From the NCBI GenBank assembly GCA_017937655.1, contig JAGBDE010000027.1, positions 1 through 39,597 of the forward strand: DNA of 39,597 nucleotides, given 5' to 3'. This stretch comes from Clostridia bacterium. GTDB lineage: Bacteria > Bacillota > Clostridia > Christensenellales > Aristaeellaceae. Numbering within the stretch: position 1 is the first letter of the stretch; each line of letters begins with the position of its first letter. The position numbers were made by a program, and so were the translations under genes. The notes beneath the pieces were generated by a model that was given only the letters and a program-made list of their open reading frames with translations, did no database searches and was not told the DNA's origin. Positions 7,998 through 15,621 of the stretch are shown one piece after another.

Positions 7998-8634
7998 CCA
8001 GCGGGTACAGCCTGCGCCACACATCCATCATCAGGCGGATAAGGAGCATGGCCAGCATCAGGTAGCTACACAGGGTGAAACCCTCGCCCCGGGCGACGAT
8101 CCACTCCAGCGGCGTGCCTCTGGGCGCAGCCCGGAGGAACAGATAGTTGCTGCCCAATGCAAAATTCATCCGCCACACAAAAAGCAAATATCCGCTGCCC
8201 CAAAGAAAGGCCGGTGCGCCGCTTCGGGGCAGCGGTTTTTGTTGCGCCGTCACAAACAGCCCGCAGGCCAGAATCAGCCCATGCAGCCGGTCAAAATGGG
8301 CGGCCATAAGCAGCGGCCTGCTGCAGGCAATCACCGCCGGAAACACCAGGGCCATCGCCGCGCAGGGCATGCCCAGGTACAGGGAAAGGCCGTACAGCCA
8401 CCGGGGCCTCAGCCACAAAAGGGGGATGGACAGCGCCGCCATCATCCCGCAAATATGCAGCGGCAGGCCGGTTTGCAGGCTGAGCAGACCGTCCTGCCAG
8501 AGCAGGAACAGCTGCCCGGCCATGGAGACGGCCAATCCCGCCGTCAGCGTCGCCGCGGTAAGCATCCGCCTTCCGGGGCGTCGCCCGCCGTATACCGCCA
8601 GCTGCATCCACAAAAGCAGGCCCATCCACCGCAT
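7960..8634 (-). CDS. YwaF/TIGR02206-family integral membrane protein
   Basis: A 224-residue membrane protein of about six hydrophobic segments. The segment LSLQTGLPLHICGMMAALS, followed by an H-x-x-x-x-H spacing in the central loop (MAAHFDRLHGL), and FALGSNYLFLRAAPRGTPLEW near the C-terminus match the YwaF/TIGR02206 family. In that family LPLHxC and GSNYxFL motifs recur; its function is unknown. The start ATG (complement of 8632-8634) follows a GGGGGGTGA ribosome binding site. Its 3' end overlaps the SH3b gene by 38 bases in convergent orientation. The divergent neighbour is the YdcZ-like gene at 8730. Confidence 0.7.
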   Translation of the reverse strand: MRWMGLLLWMQLAVYGGRRPGRRMLTAATLTAGLAVSMAGQLFLLWQDGLLSLQTGLPLHICGMMAALSIPLLWLRPRWLYGLSLYLGMPCAAMALVFPAVIACSRPLLMAAHFDRLHGLILACGLFVTAQQKPLPRSGAPAFLWGSGYLLFVWRMNFALGSNYLFLRAAPRGTPLEWIVARGEGFTLCSYLMLAMLLIRLMMDVWRRLYPLVTAAGSRTSCSR

Positions 8635-8729
8635 TTCATCACCCCCCGGAAAGTTTCACACTCCCGGGCAAAACCTATACCCTGCATGAAACACACCTCC
8701 CCATGGCATACTTTTCGGGAGGTGATAAG

Positions 8730-9158
8730 ATGATCGGTTTTCTGTTTTCCATCATTGCGGGCGCGGCCATGAGCATCCAGGGCGTGATGAACACCCGCCT
8801 GCAGAACCGGGTGGGCCTGTGGGAGGCCAACGCCTTTGTCCAGGGTACTGCCTTTGTGCTGTCGCTGATCGTGATGTGGATCTTCGGCAAGGGCGACTGG
8901 AAAGCCCTGCTGTCCGCCCCCAAATGGAACCTGTTGGGCGGTGCGCTGGGCCTGGTCATCACCGTCACGGTGATGCTGTCCATCAAAGGCCTTAACCCCA
9001 CGGTGGCCATTTCCACCATATTGATCGCCCAGCTGCTGGTGGCCGCGGCCATCGAATACTTCGGCTGGATGGGCCAAGAAAAAGCCGCCTTTGCCATCAA
9101 GCAATGGCTGGGCCTTGCGTTGATGTTAGGCGGCGTAGTGTTATTCAAATGGAAGTAG
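8730..9158 (+). CDS. YdcZ/DUF606-family (DMT superfamily) membrane protein
   Basis: A 142-residue protein with five hydrophobic segments, of the YdcZ/DUF606 family within the drug/metabolite transporter superfamily. ATG 8730 lies behind GGGAGGTGATAAG; the frame is open slightly further upstream without a ribosome binding site. Family features seen: an early small-residue helix IIAGAAMSIQGVMNTRL with the conserved Q-x-x-x-N, the LLGGALGLVITVTVML segment, and a C-terminal KQWLGLALMLGGVVL helix. Members often work as half-size dimers or tandem pairs; only one copy is present here. The substrate is unknown. It converges on the gene ending at 9145 with a 14-base overlap. Confidence 0.85.
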   Translation: MIGFLFSIIAGAAMSIQGVMNTRLQNRVGLWEANAFVQGTAFVLSLIVMWIFGKGDWKALLSAPKWNLLGGALGLVITVTVMLSIKGLNPTVAISTILIAQLLVAAAIEYFGWMGQEKAAFAIKQWLGLALMLGGVVLFKWK

Positions 9159-9654
9159 CTTCCTCCACGCTGGTGGTGAAGCCCAGAATCTGGTTGGTGA
9201 GGGCGTCCAGCTGGTTGACGGCCTCGGTCAGGCGGTTGAGGGGCTCGTTCACCTTCTGGCCGGTGACCAAAGCGGACTCGTATACGTCGATGATGGAGTA
9301 GATGTTCTGGAACACGTCGCTGGGATAGAGGCGACCCACCTCGCCGTACATGCTGACGCTGAGATCGTTGATGACCTCAATGCCGTGGATGTGCTGCCGC
9401 ACCTTGCTCAGCACGGAGGAAGTGGTGGTGGCGCCCAGGCGGCTCAGGCTGTTGACGTTGGACTTGGCGGCCTGCATCTCGCTGCGGATGGTCTTATTGC
9501 GCTGGGTCTCGAAATTGGCGTTGCTCATGCCGCCCATGCCGGTGGAGCGCATGATGAGGACGGCCAGCAGGATCAGGCCGATGATCACAACCACCGGCAC
9601 CAGCCGTTTGGCTTTGCTCTGGGTGCGATTGTATTTGATGGGGGAACGCATCAT
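9145..9654 (-). CDS. Hypothetical membrane-anchored protein with helical outer domain
   Basis: A 169-residue protein I do not recognise. The basic N-terminus (KYNRTQSKAKR) is followed by one transmembrane helix at about residues 17-35, then an all-helical domain of about 130 residues, probably extracytoplasmic. That domain is rich in Q, N, S and L and looks like a helical bundle. ATG (complement of 9652-9654) is preceded by AAAGGAG at good spacing. It has its own strong promoter at 9696-9724 and no operon partner. By topology it resembles single-pass LemA-like proteins, but I see no LemA motif. Its 3' end overlaps the YdcZ-like gene by 14 bases. Confidence 0.75.
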   Translation of the reverse strand: MMRSPIKYNRTQSKAKRLVPVVVIIGLILLAVLIMRSTGMGGMSNANFETQRNKTIRSEMQAAKSNVNSLSRLGATTTSSVLSKVRQHIHGIEVINDLSVSMYGEVGRLYPSDVFQNIYSIIDVYESALVTGQKVNEPLNRLTEAVNQLDALTNQILGFTTSVEEATSI

Positions 9655-9695
9655 AGCGGATATCTCCTTTGCTTTGAAGGGTTTTGCGTAAGGAT

Positions 9696-9724
9696 ATTAT
9701 ACCACAGCATTCTCAGGAAAGCAA
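9696..9724 (-). promoter_or_regulatory. Promoter of the membrane-anchored protein gene
   Basis: Extended -10 TGGTATAAT, with TATAAT on the complement of 9696-9701. A TTGCTT -35 box (complement of 9719-9724) lies 17 bases upstream. Confidence 0.75.
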
Positions 9725-10192
9725 AACGCCATGAACGCCCAGTTCCTCCTTGAGCCTGGCCCGGCGGCTTTTCTGGGAATCCCCGCCCTCTTGCAGCGGA
9801 TCATACAGCATGTGCTGCATGACGTCGGCGTCCTTGAGAACCTCGTCCAGCGGGCCGTGGACGGTCTGCTTGTCGCTGTGCCGGGCGATGGCCGTGCACA
9901 CCGCTGCGATCTCGTCCTCCCGGAACCAATCCAGTTCCTGAAGAAGGGTGCGGGCCATCTCCGCGCTCTTTGGCGCGTGATCCCGAGCGTCCATGGCGGC
10001 GTATGCGTGCAGATCGTGCAGCATGCCCGCGATCACCGCCAGCTCTGCCTCCACCCCGCGCCTTACCGCCAGCAGCGCACAGGCCTGGGCCACCCCGTAC
10101 AGGTGCACATAGGCGCAGCGGCGTTCCTGAGAGTCGGTCATATGCAAAAGAATATCGTCCACCTTTTCCCGGACTTTTTCAATTCGGTTCAT
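9713..10192 (-). CDS. HD-domain phosphohydrolase
   Basis: A 159-residue HD-superfamily protein, probably a metal-dependent phosphohydrolase acting on a nucleotide or small phosphate ester. ATG (complement of 10190-10192) follows a TTGGAGGAAAACC ribosome binding site; an upstream in-frame ATG at 10246 lies inside the terminator hairpin and is unlikely. The metal site is visible as RCAYVHLYGVAQ (first His), GMLHDLHAYA (the HD pair) and AIARHSDKQ plus LKDADVMQH (late His and Asp). These fit the H...HD...D order. Its 3' end lies inside the promoter of the next gene downstream. Substrate is unknown. Confidence 0.85.
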   Translation of the reverse strand: MNRIEKVREKVDDILLHMTDSQERRCAYVHLYGVAQACALLAVRRGVEAELAVIAGMLHDLHAYAAMDARDHAPKSAEMARTLLQELDWFREDEIAAVCTAIARHSDKQTVHGPLDEVLKDADVMQHMLYDPLQEGGDSQKSRRARLKEELGVHGVLLS

Positions 10193-10206
10193 GGTTTTCC
10201 TCCAAA

Positions 10207-10252
10207 CAACAAGAAAATCCTTGATAGATGAATGCTCATTTATCAAGGATTT
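10207..10252 (-). terminator. Terminator of mscL (palindrome 10215-10252)
   Basis: A 17-bp stem with one G-U pair and an ATGC loop spans 10215-10252. Read on the minus strand it is followed by TTTTCTTGTTT, directly after the mscL stop codon. The plus-strand side also has a short T-rich tail. Confidence 0.85.
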
Positions 10253-10281
10253 CTCTTTATGCCATACGGCTTACCAAAGAA

Positions 10282-10737
10282 TTACTTCCCTTCGATATCG
10301 CTGGTGCAGTGGGGGCACTTGACGGCTTCCTTGTCCACTTCGCCCTTGCAGAAGGGGCACTTGCGGGGCTCTTCCTTGGGTTCTTCTTCCTTCTTGGGCA
10401 GGATCTTGCTCATCAGCTTGACCAGCAGGAACACGCAGAAGGCGATGATCAGGAAGTTGAAAATGTTCTGCAAGAAAGCGCCGTAGTTCAGGGTGCCAAC
10501 ACCGGCAGCCTGGGCGGCTTCAATGGACTTGTATTCGCCAAACTGCAGATCCAGGGGGATGAACAGGCCATTGAGGTTCACGCCGCCGGTGATCAGACCG
10601 ATGACGGGCATGAGCATATCATTGACCAGAGAGGTAACGATGGTGGAGAAAGCGCCGCCGATCATAACACCGACTGCCAGCTCCAGGATGTTGCCCCGGG
10701 CGCAGAAATCCTTGAATTCTTTGAGCAGCTTCTTCAT
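10282..10737 (-). CDS. mscL: Large-conductance mechanosensitive channel MscL with C-terminal zinc ribbon
   Basis: A 151-residue MscL, the pentameric inner-membrane channel that opens under hypo-osmotic stress. The N-terminus KEFKDFCARGNILELAVGVMIGGAF is the amphipathic helix and pore-lining TM1. TM2 is the hydrophobic segment FLIIAFCVFLLVKLM, followed by the basic and acidic cytoplasmic linker PKKEEEPKEE. Beyond the usual end (about residue 130) there is an extra module with two CPxC pairs, CPFCKGEVDKEAVKCPHC, a zinc-ribbon signature also found in some clostridial MscL proteins. The start lies behind GGAAGGTCTTTCAC and a perfect consensus promoter. The tail could sense metal or redox state or aid assembly; that is inference. 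Confidence 0.96.
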   Translation of the reverse strand: MKKLLKEFKDFCARGNILELAVGVMIGGAFSTIVTSLVNDMLMPVIGLITGGVNLNGLFIPLDLQFGEYKSIEAAQAAGVGTLNYGAFLQNIFNFLIIAFCVFLLVKLMSKILPKKEEEPKEEPRKCPFCKGEVDKEAVKCPHCTSDIEGK

Positions 10738-10781
10738 GTGAAAGACCTTCCTTTGCTTTTTTGTTGGAAAACTTCCCTGTC

Positions 10782-10810
10782 ATTATAGAAAAGCCTGCGG
10801 CCCATGTCAA
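10782..10810 (-). promoter_or_regulatory. Consensus promoter of mscL
   Basis: Perfect TTGACA (complement of 10805-10810), 17-base spacer, perfect TATAAT (complement of 10782-10787). It diverges from the promoter at 10824-10853, with only 13 bases between the two -35 boxes. Confidence 0.93.
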
Positions 10811-10823
10811 GCGGCAAATGGGT

Positions 10824-10853
10824 TTGACACCCTGCTTTTTGCCATGCTATACT
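10824..10853 (+). promoter_or_regulatory. Promoter of the PHP-domain gene
   Basis: TTGACA at 10824-10829, 18-base spacer with a TGC extension, TATACT at 10848-10853. It stands back to back with the mscL promoter. Confidence 0.9.
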
Positions 10854-10886
10854 CGGCCTGATATCCTGATTTTAGGAGGATTTGCC

Positions 10887-11738
10887 ATGTCCTTTTTGTC
10901 CAACGCCCACACCCACACCACCTTTTCCGACGGAAAGCACACCCCGGAGGAGATGCTGGCTGCCGCCAAACAGCTGGGCTTTGTGAGCCTGGGGTTTTCC
11001 TGCCATGGGTATCAGGGCTTTGATTTTGACTATTCCATGACGAAGGAAGGCCAGCGGGAATACCAGGCCGCCGTCCGCCGCCTGCAAGCGGAAAGCCTGG
11101 AAGACCGGACGCTGCCCCGGGTCTGGCTGGGCATTGAGGAGGACGGCCTGACCCCCCGGGACTGGCGGGAGCAAAACCGCCGGGAGCTGGACTATGTGGT
11201 GGTTTCCAGCCACTACCTCACCCGGGATTATGAGGGCGAGCCCGTCTATGTGGATGGCCTGCCGGAGCGGCTGCGCCACTACACCAATCATGTATTTGAC
11301 GGCGACATGATGGCCATGGTGCAGCAGTACTTCGACCTGCACGTACAGGCTCTGCTCTCCATGCCGGTCAGCATTATCGGCCATTTTGACCTGGTGCGCA
11401 TCTACGCCAAGTCCCACAACCTGTTTGACGAACATTGCAAGGAATATCGGCGGATTGCCCTCGATGCGCTGGAAAAGGCCTTCCCCTGCGGCGGCCTTCT
11501 GGAGATCAACACCGGGGCCATCGCCCGGGGCAAGCGGGAGGATCCCTATCCCACCCCGGAGCTGCTGTCCGCCTGGCATGACATGGGCGGGCGCATCACC
11601 ATTACCTCGGACTGCCATGACGCCAAAAACCTGGATTTCTTCTTCCCGGAAGCAGTGCAGCTGGCCAAAGCCTGCGGCTTCAAGACTGCCTTCCGCCTGG
11701 GCACCGGCAATGAGCTTTTTGAGGAAGTCGCCCTGTGA
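10887..11738 (+). CDS. PHP-domain histidinol-phosphatase family protein
   Basis: A 283-residue PHP-family metallophosphoesterase of the HisJ/HisK type, which typically hydrolyses histidinol phosphate in histidine synthesis. ATG 10887 follows TTAGGAGGATTTGCC. The trinuclear metal-site motifs are visible in order: NAHTHTTFSDG at residues 6-16, SCHGY, GIEEDG, VVSSHYL, IIGHFDLVR, LEINTGA, and ITSDCHDAKNL near residue 250. The usual D in the second motif is a C here (SCH rather than SDH). No other his genes are nearby, so the physiological substrate may differ. It is transcribed alone from a strong promoter divergent from mscL. Confidence 0.87.
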   Translation: MSFLSNAHTHTTFSDGKHTPEEMLAAAKQLGFVSLGFSCHGYQGFDFDYSMTKEGQREYQAAVRRLQAESLEDRTLPRVWLGIEEDGLTPRDWREQNRRELDYVVVSSHYLTRDYEGEPVYVDGLPERLRHYTNHVFDGDMMAMVQQYFDLHVQALLSMPVSIIGHFDLVRIYAKSHNLFDEHCKEYRRIALDALEKAFPCGGLLEINTGAIARGKREDPYPTPELLSAWHDMGGRITITSDCHDAKNLDFFFPEAVQLAKACGFKTAFRLGTGNELFEEVAL

Positions 11739-11771
11739 CCCCCCACCCCGCACGAAACCAGCGAAAGAACA

Positions 11772-11800
11772 TTGACAGCACCGCGTATTTCTTCTATAAT
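11772..11800 (+). promoter_or_regulatory. Consensus promoter of alaS
   Basis: Perfect TTGACA at 11772-11777, 17-base spacer, perfect TATAAT at 11795-11800. The leader to the ATG at 11866 is about 58 bases and contains no T-box. Confidence 0.93.
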
Positions 11801-11865
11801 ATGGGTTTGTGGAGCCGCTTTTGGCGGATGCCCCCACCAATGCTGAAAACTAGGAGCGATTCTTT

Positions 11866-13860
11866 ATGAAGACTTATCATTCCGCCGAATTGCGCGCCAT
11901 GTTCCAGAAATTCTTCCAGGATCACGGACATGCCGTCATTTCCAGCGCGTCCGTCATTCCCGAAAATGACCCCACCGTGCTGTTCACCACCGCCGGCATG
12001 CATCCCCTGGTTCCCTACCTGATGGGCCAGAAGCACCCCGCCGGCACCCGCCTGACCGACGTGCAGAAGTGCATCCGCACCGGCGACATCGACGACGTGG
12101 GCGATTTCAGCCACCTGACCTTCTTTGAAATGCTGGGCAACTGGTCTCTGGGCGACTATTTCAAGCGTGAAATGATCCCCTGGAGCTGGGAATTCCTGAC
12201 CAGCGAGAAGTACCTGGGCCTGCCCAAGGAAAAGCTGGCTTTCTCCGTGTTTGCCGGCGATGAGGACTGCCCCCGCGACGAAGAGTCCGCCCAGCTGTGG
12301 CGCGACTGCGGCGTGGCCGACGACCACATCTTCTTCCTGCCTAAGGAAAACAACTGGTGGGGCCCCGCCGGTCTGACCGGCCCCTGCGGCCCTGACACCG
12401 AGATGTTCATCATCACCGATAAGGAGCCCTGCGGCCCCGACTGCTCTCCTGCCTGCTCCTGCGGCCGTTATCTGGAAATCTGGAACGACGTGTTCATGCA
12501 GTACAACAAGCAGCAGGACGGCACCTTCGTGCCCCTGAGCCAGAAAAACGTGGACACCGGCATGGGCCTGGAGCGCACCATCTGCGTGCTCAACGGCAAG
12601 AAGTCCGTCTACGAAACCGACCTGTTCGAGCGCATTCTGGCCAAGATCGCTGAGCTTTCCGGCAAGACCTACGGCAGCGACGATGCTACCACCAAGGCCT
12701 TCCGCATCATCGGCGACCATATGCGCACCTCTACCTTCATCATGGGCGATGACCGTGGCGTCAGCCCCGCCAACGTGGACCAGGGCTACGTCCTCCGCCG
12801 CCTGATCCGCCGCGCCGTCCGCTACGGCATGGAGATCGGCATGCCCGAAGGCTTCACCGGCGAGATCGCCAAGGTGATCATCGACCAGTACCAGGACGTG
12901 TACCCCGAGCTCAAGCGCAACGAGGCTTTCGTGCTGGAACAGCTGAAGCTGGAAGAAGGCCGTTTCGCCAAGACCCTGCGCCAGGGCGAGAAGGAATTCG
13001 AGAAGATTTACAACAACGTCCGCAACACCAAGGCTCTGCTGGAAAGCATCCTCACCGCCGAGGACAGCGTGGCCCTGGCCCAGGAACTGGCCCAGACCAA
13101 GAAGCTGCGCCCCTCTCCTGACATGATGCCCATCATCGAGGCTGCCAAGGCCGGCGATAAGGACGCCCTCACCGCCGCCGTGAACGCCCGCATGGAGACC
13201 CTGTCCGTCATGGACGGCCGCAGCGCCTTCAAGCTGTATGATACCTTCGGCTTCCCCATCGAAATGACCATCGAGCTGGCCGCTGAAAAGGGCCTCAGCG
13301 TGGATCAGGACGATTTTGCCCAGCGCTTCAAGCAGCATCAGGCCACCAGCCAGGCTGGCGCCGAGCAGCGTTTCAAGGGCGGCCTGGCCGACCACAGCGC
13401 CCAGACGGCCCGTCTGCACACCGCCACCCACCTGCTCCACGCCGCCCTGCGCAAGGTTCTGGGCGATGAAGTGGCTCAGAAGGGCTCCAACATCACCGCC
13501 GAGCGTCTCCGCTTTGACTTCTCCTTCGGCCGCAAGATGACCGCCGAGGAGATCGCCGAGGTAGAAAAGCTGGTCAACGAAGCCATCACCGCCGCTGCCC
13601 CCATCACCTGCCAGGAAATGACCGTTCCCGAGGCCAAGGCCAAGGGCGCCATCGGTCTGTTTGAATCCAAGTACGGCGAGCAGGTCAAGGTCTACACCAT
13701 GGGCCAGTTCAGCATGGAAATCTGCGGCGGCCCCCACGCCGTCAACACCGGCGACCTGAAGAGCTTCAAGATCCAGAAGGAAGAAAGCAGCTCTGCCGGC
13801 GTGCGCCGCATCAAGGCCGTCATCGGCACCACCCCCGATGACGAAAGCGAAACCCTGTAA
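11866..13860 (+). CDS. alaS: Alanyl-tRNA synthetase lacking the C-terminal C-Ala domain
   Basis: A 664-residue class II synthetase that charges tRNA-Ala. The ATG is preceded by TAGGAG. Aminoacylation motifs include DFSHLTFFEMLGNWSLGDYF, NWWGPAGLTGPCGPDTE, GMGLERTICVLNGK and GYVLRRLIRRAVRYG. The editing domain is complete, with its zinc site HTATH at about residues 518-522 and CGGPH at about 620-624. The protein stops shortly after EESSSAGVRRIKAVIG, the end of the editing domain. Normal bacterial AlaRS runs about 200 residues further with a coiled coil and the C-Ala (DHHA1) domain. A hairpin terminator begins 13 bases after the stop, so the missing domain is not encoded downstream in another frame. 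Short AlaRS forms are known in some lineages; whether this is the only copy cannot be judged here. Confidence 0.95.
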   Translation: MKTYHSAELRAMFQKFFQDHGHAVISSASVIPENDPTVLFTTAGMHPLVPYLMGQKHPAGTRLTDVQKCIRTGDIDDVGDFSHLTFFEMLGNWSLGDYFKREMIPWSWEFLTSEKYLGLPKEKLAFSVFAGDEDCPRDEESAQLWRDCGVADDHIFFLPKENNWWGPAGLTGPCGPDTEMFIITDKEPCGPDCSPACSCGRYLEIWNDVFMQYNKQQDGTFVPLSQKNVDTGMGLERTICVLNGKKSVYETDLFERILAKIAELSGKTYGSDDATTKAFRIIGDHMRTSTFIMGDDRGVSPANVDQGYVLRRLIRRAVRYGMEIGMPEGFTGEIAKVIIDQYQDVYPELKRNEAFVLEQLKLEEGRFAKTLRQGEKEFEKIYNNVRNTKALLESILTAEDSVALAQELAQTKKLRPSPDMMPIIEAAKAGDKDALTAAVNARMETLSVMDGRSAFKLYDTFGFPIEMTIELAAEKGLSVDQDDFAQRFKQHQATSQAGAEQRFKGGLADHSAQTARLHTATHLLHAALRKVLGDEVAQKGSNITAERLRFDFSFGRKMTAEEIAEVEKLVNEAITAAAPITCQEMTVPEAKAKGAIGLFESKYGEQVKVYTMGQFSMEICGGPHAVNTGDLKSFKIQKEESSSAGVRRIKAVIGTTPDDESETL

Positions 13861-13872
13861 TATTGTTTTCTG

Positions 13873-13907
13873 GACGTGGGGAGCGCGTTTGCCCCACGTC
13901 TTTGTTT
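13873..13907 (+). terminator. Terminator of alaS
   Basis: GACGTGGGG at 13873-13881 pairs with CCCCACGTC at 13892-13900, followed by TTTGTTT. Confidence 0.85.
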
Positions 13908-13937
13908 ACCCCCCAATCACCAAAGGAGGAAACCCAC

Positions 13938-15077
13938 ATGAAGAAAATTGCCCTGCTTCTTGTCACCCTTGTTCTGTGCATGAGCCTTGTGACCGCCAGC
14001 GCAGAGTACGCCACCCAGGGCCAAATTCTGGATCTGGAAGCCTTCACCCTCACCCTGAACGAGGGCGACGTGTGCCAGACCCAAACCAAGACCAACGGCG
14101 GCGTGTGGAAAATCATCTACCCCCAGTATGACGAAAACGCCCTGACCCACCCCAACATGAACGTGGTCTGGATGCAGGATATGGTCATGGCCGAAATGAA
14201 GGACATGGACCTTTCTGCCTACGCCACCCAGACCGCCAACAACGCCTCTGCCCAGGCCGCTCAGCAGGGCATTCCCTGCCAGCTGCAGGGCACCCCTGAG
14301 GGCGACTACGTGACCATCAAGGGCAAGGAGTTTGCCTTCATCAGCTACAACATGATCTGGGACTACACCGAAGTCACCGGCGGCCTGGTGGGCGAGACCG
14401 AACTGATCTTCCTCCAGCTGTTCACCGATTTCGAAGGTTACGGCAGCTACATCATCACCCTGACCGGCTACGCCGAGGAGCAGCTGGACGCCATGCTGGA
14501 GCAGGTGTTCACCACCATCGACTTCCCCGGTGCCGTGGAAGATCAGCCTGTTTCCACCGCCAACGGCGAGCTGCTGGATCTGAGCGATTTCACCCTGGTT
14601 CTGCAGGAAAAGGACCTCTATCAGCCCGGCAGCGAAAAAATCAGCGGCGAGATCATGGCCTATGTTTACCCCAACTATTCCGCGACCGACGCCACCCACG
14701 CCAACATGAACTTCATCTGGGTGGATTCTCCCCTCGGCAATGAGCTGAACGAAAGCAACATGCAGCAGTTTGCTGAAACCACCATCAACGCCGCCATCAA
14801 GGAAGTCAACAACATGGGCATCCCCTGCGAGCTGGTTCATTCCCAGCCCATGAAGAAGGTCACCATCGGCGGCAAGGACGCCTACATGCTGGAGTACATT
14901 TCTGACTGGGACTACACCGAGTACACCGGCGGTCGCCTGGGCCTGACCCAGCTGACCACCATCCAGCTGTACGTGGACATGGGCAATGGCGAAAGCTACG
15001 TCATCAGCATGGGCGCCACCGATGCGGACCAGCTGAACTCCCTGGTCACCCTGCTGAACACCATCGATTTCAAGTAA
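13938..15077 (+). CDS. Exported protein with internally duplicated domain
   Basis: A 379-residue secreted protein that I cannot assign to a named family. ATG 13938 follows AAAGGAGGAAACCCAC. Residues 1-22 form a signal peptide ending in ASA. The mature part is two tandem copies of a domain of about 180 residues. LLDLEAFTLTLNEGD in the first aligns with LLDLSDFTLVLQEKD in the second. Likewise THPNMNVVW aligns with THANMNFIW, YNMIWDYTEVTGG with YISDWDYTEYTGG, and the ends FTTIDFPG and LNTIDFK match. The domain is mixed alpha/beta and carries no obvious catalytic residues, so a binding or sensory role at the cell surface is possible. It sits between two terminators and has no evident partners. 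Confidence 0.8.
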   Translation: MKKIALLLVTLVLCMSLVTASAEYATQGQILDLEAFTLTLNEGDVCQTQTKTNGGVWKIIYPQYDENALTHPNMNVVWMQDMVMAEMKDMDLSAYATQTANNASAQAAQQGIPCQLQGTPEGDYVTIKGKEFAFISYNMIWDYTEVTGGLVGETELIFLQLFTDFEGYGSYIITLTGYAEEQLDAMLEQVFTTIDFPGAVEDQPVSTANGELLDLSDFTLVLQEKDLYQPGSEKISGEIMAYVYPNYSATDATHANMNFIWVDSPLGNELNESNMQQFAETTINAAIKEVNNMGIPCELVHSQPMKKVTIGGKDAYMLEYISDWDYTEYTGGRLGLTQLTTIQLYVDMGNGESYVISMGATDADQLNSLVTLLNTIDFK

Positions 15078-15088
15078 TCTTCTCATCG

Positions 15089-15128
15089 CAAAACCCCCGG
15101 AGCAGCCTTGCCCCGGGGGTTTTCTTTT
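15089..15128. terminator. Bidirectional terminator
   Basis: AAACCCCCGG at 15091-15100 pairs with CCGGGGGTTT at 15113-15122, with T-rich sequence on the right and A-rich on the left. It separates the duplicated-domain gene from the convergent DUF6440 gene. Confidence 0.88.
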
Positions 15129-15134
15129 GCGGTT

Positions 15135-15320
15135 TTACTTTTCAACAGGAGTGATGACGGGCTTGCCGTCCTTGTCCAGAAGCACGGTCAGGCCGCCGGC
15201 GTAGCCGGACTGGCGGAACAGGTAGTTCACGCCGGTCTCCTTGTCCACCCAAATTTCCAAGGAAGTCAATTTTCCCTGGACATAAACCTGCTCAAAACGA
15301 TTGTTTTCATTCTTCTTCAT
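15135..15320 (-). CDS. Small DUF6440-like protein
   Basis: A 61-residue protein resembling the DUF6440 family: a short beta-rich domain with the conserved core DKETGVNYLFRQSGYAGGLT, then LLDKDGKPVI near the end. Function is unknown; no signal peptide or membrane helix is present. ATG (complement of 15318-15320) follows AAAGGAGAACGAGAATC. It is the last gene of the PadR operon and its start overlaps the end of the preceding membrane-protein gene by 14 bases, implying translational coupling. Confidence 0.75.
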   Translation of the reverse strand: MKKNENNRFEQVYVQGKLTSLEIWVDKETGVNYLFRQSGYAGGLTVLLDKDGKPVITPVEK

Positions 15321-15615
15321 GATTCTCGTTCTCCTTTGTTTCTTTTGCTGTTTTGATCTTTTTGACGCTGCTGAATACCAGCACCACGATGGATACCATC
15401 ATGAACGCGCCCAGGATGCGTTTCAGCCAGTCGTTCTGGATGCCGCCAAACACGCTGACCAGCCCGGAGCAGCCGCAGAAGATCAGGCTCAGGGCGTGGA
15501 GCTTGTCGATGGTGGCGGGCTTCATGTCGTCCTTTTTGGCGGCCAGAACAGCCATGGTCACGGCTACCGCCACAAAGGGCAGCGCCGCCAGCACAAATTG
15601 CCACACAGGATGCAT
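15307..15615 (-). CDS. Hypothetical small membrane protein
   Basis: A 102-residue protein with three hydrophobic stretches (about residues 4-24, 42-60 and 67-83) and a charged, lysine- and glutamate-rich cytoplasmic tail ending ENHEEE. I recognise no family. Its ATG (complement of 15613-15615) lies six bases after the stop of the upstream small membrane gene. It overlaps the DUF6440 gene downstream. It belongs to the PadR-led operon of membrane proteins, so it is probably controlled by the same envelope- or drug-responsive switch. Confidence 0.7.
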   Translation of the reverse strand: MHPVWQFVLAALPFVAVAVTMAVLAAKKDDMKPATIDKLHALSLIFCGCSGLVSVFGGIQNDWLKRILGAFMMVSIVVLVFSSVKKIKTAKETKENENHEEE

Positions 15616-15621
15616 ATCCCC

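Noticed and set aside
11801..11865. A possible T-box in the alaS leader
   Set aside because: The leader is only about 60 bases with no GGTGGNACC core or terminator, in contrast to the serS and trpB leaders.
11794..13737. A 647-codon minus-strand frame opposite alaS
   Set aside because: It is a shadow of GC-biased codon use in alaS; its composition is low-complexity G/A/V/H/L and it has no recognisable motif.
13860..13937. A displaced C-Ala domain of AlaRS in another frame after alaS
   Set aside because: The gap is 77 bases, holds a terminator and is followed by an unrelated exported protein, so the domain is really missing here.
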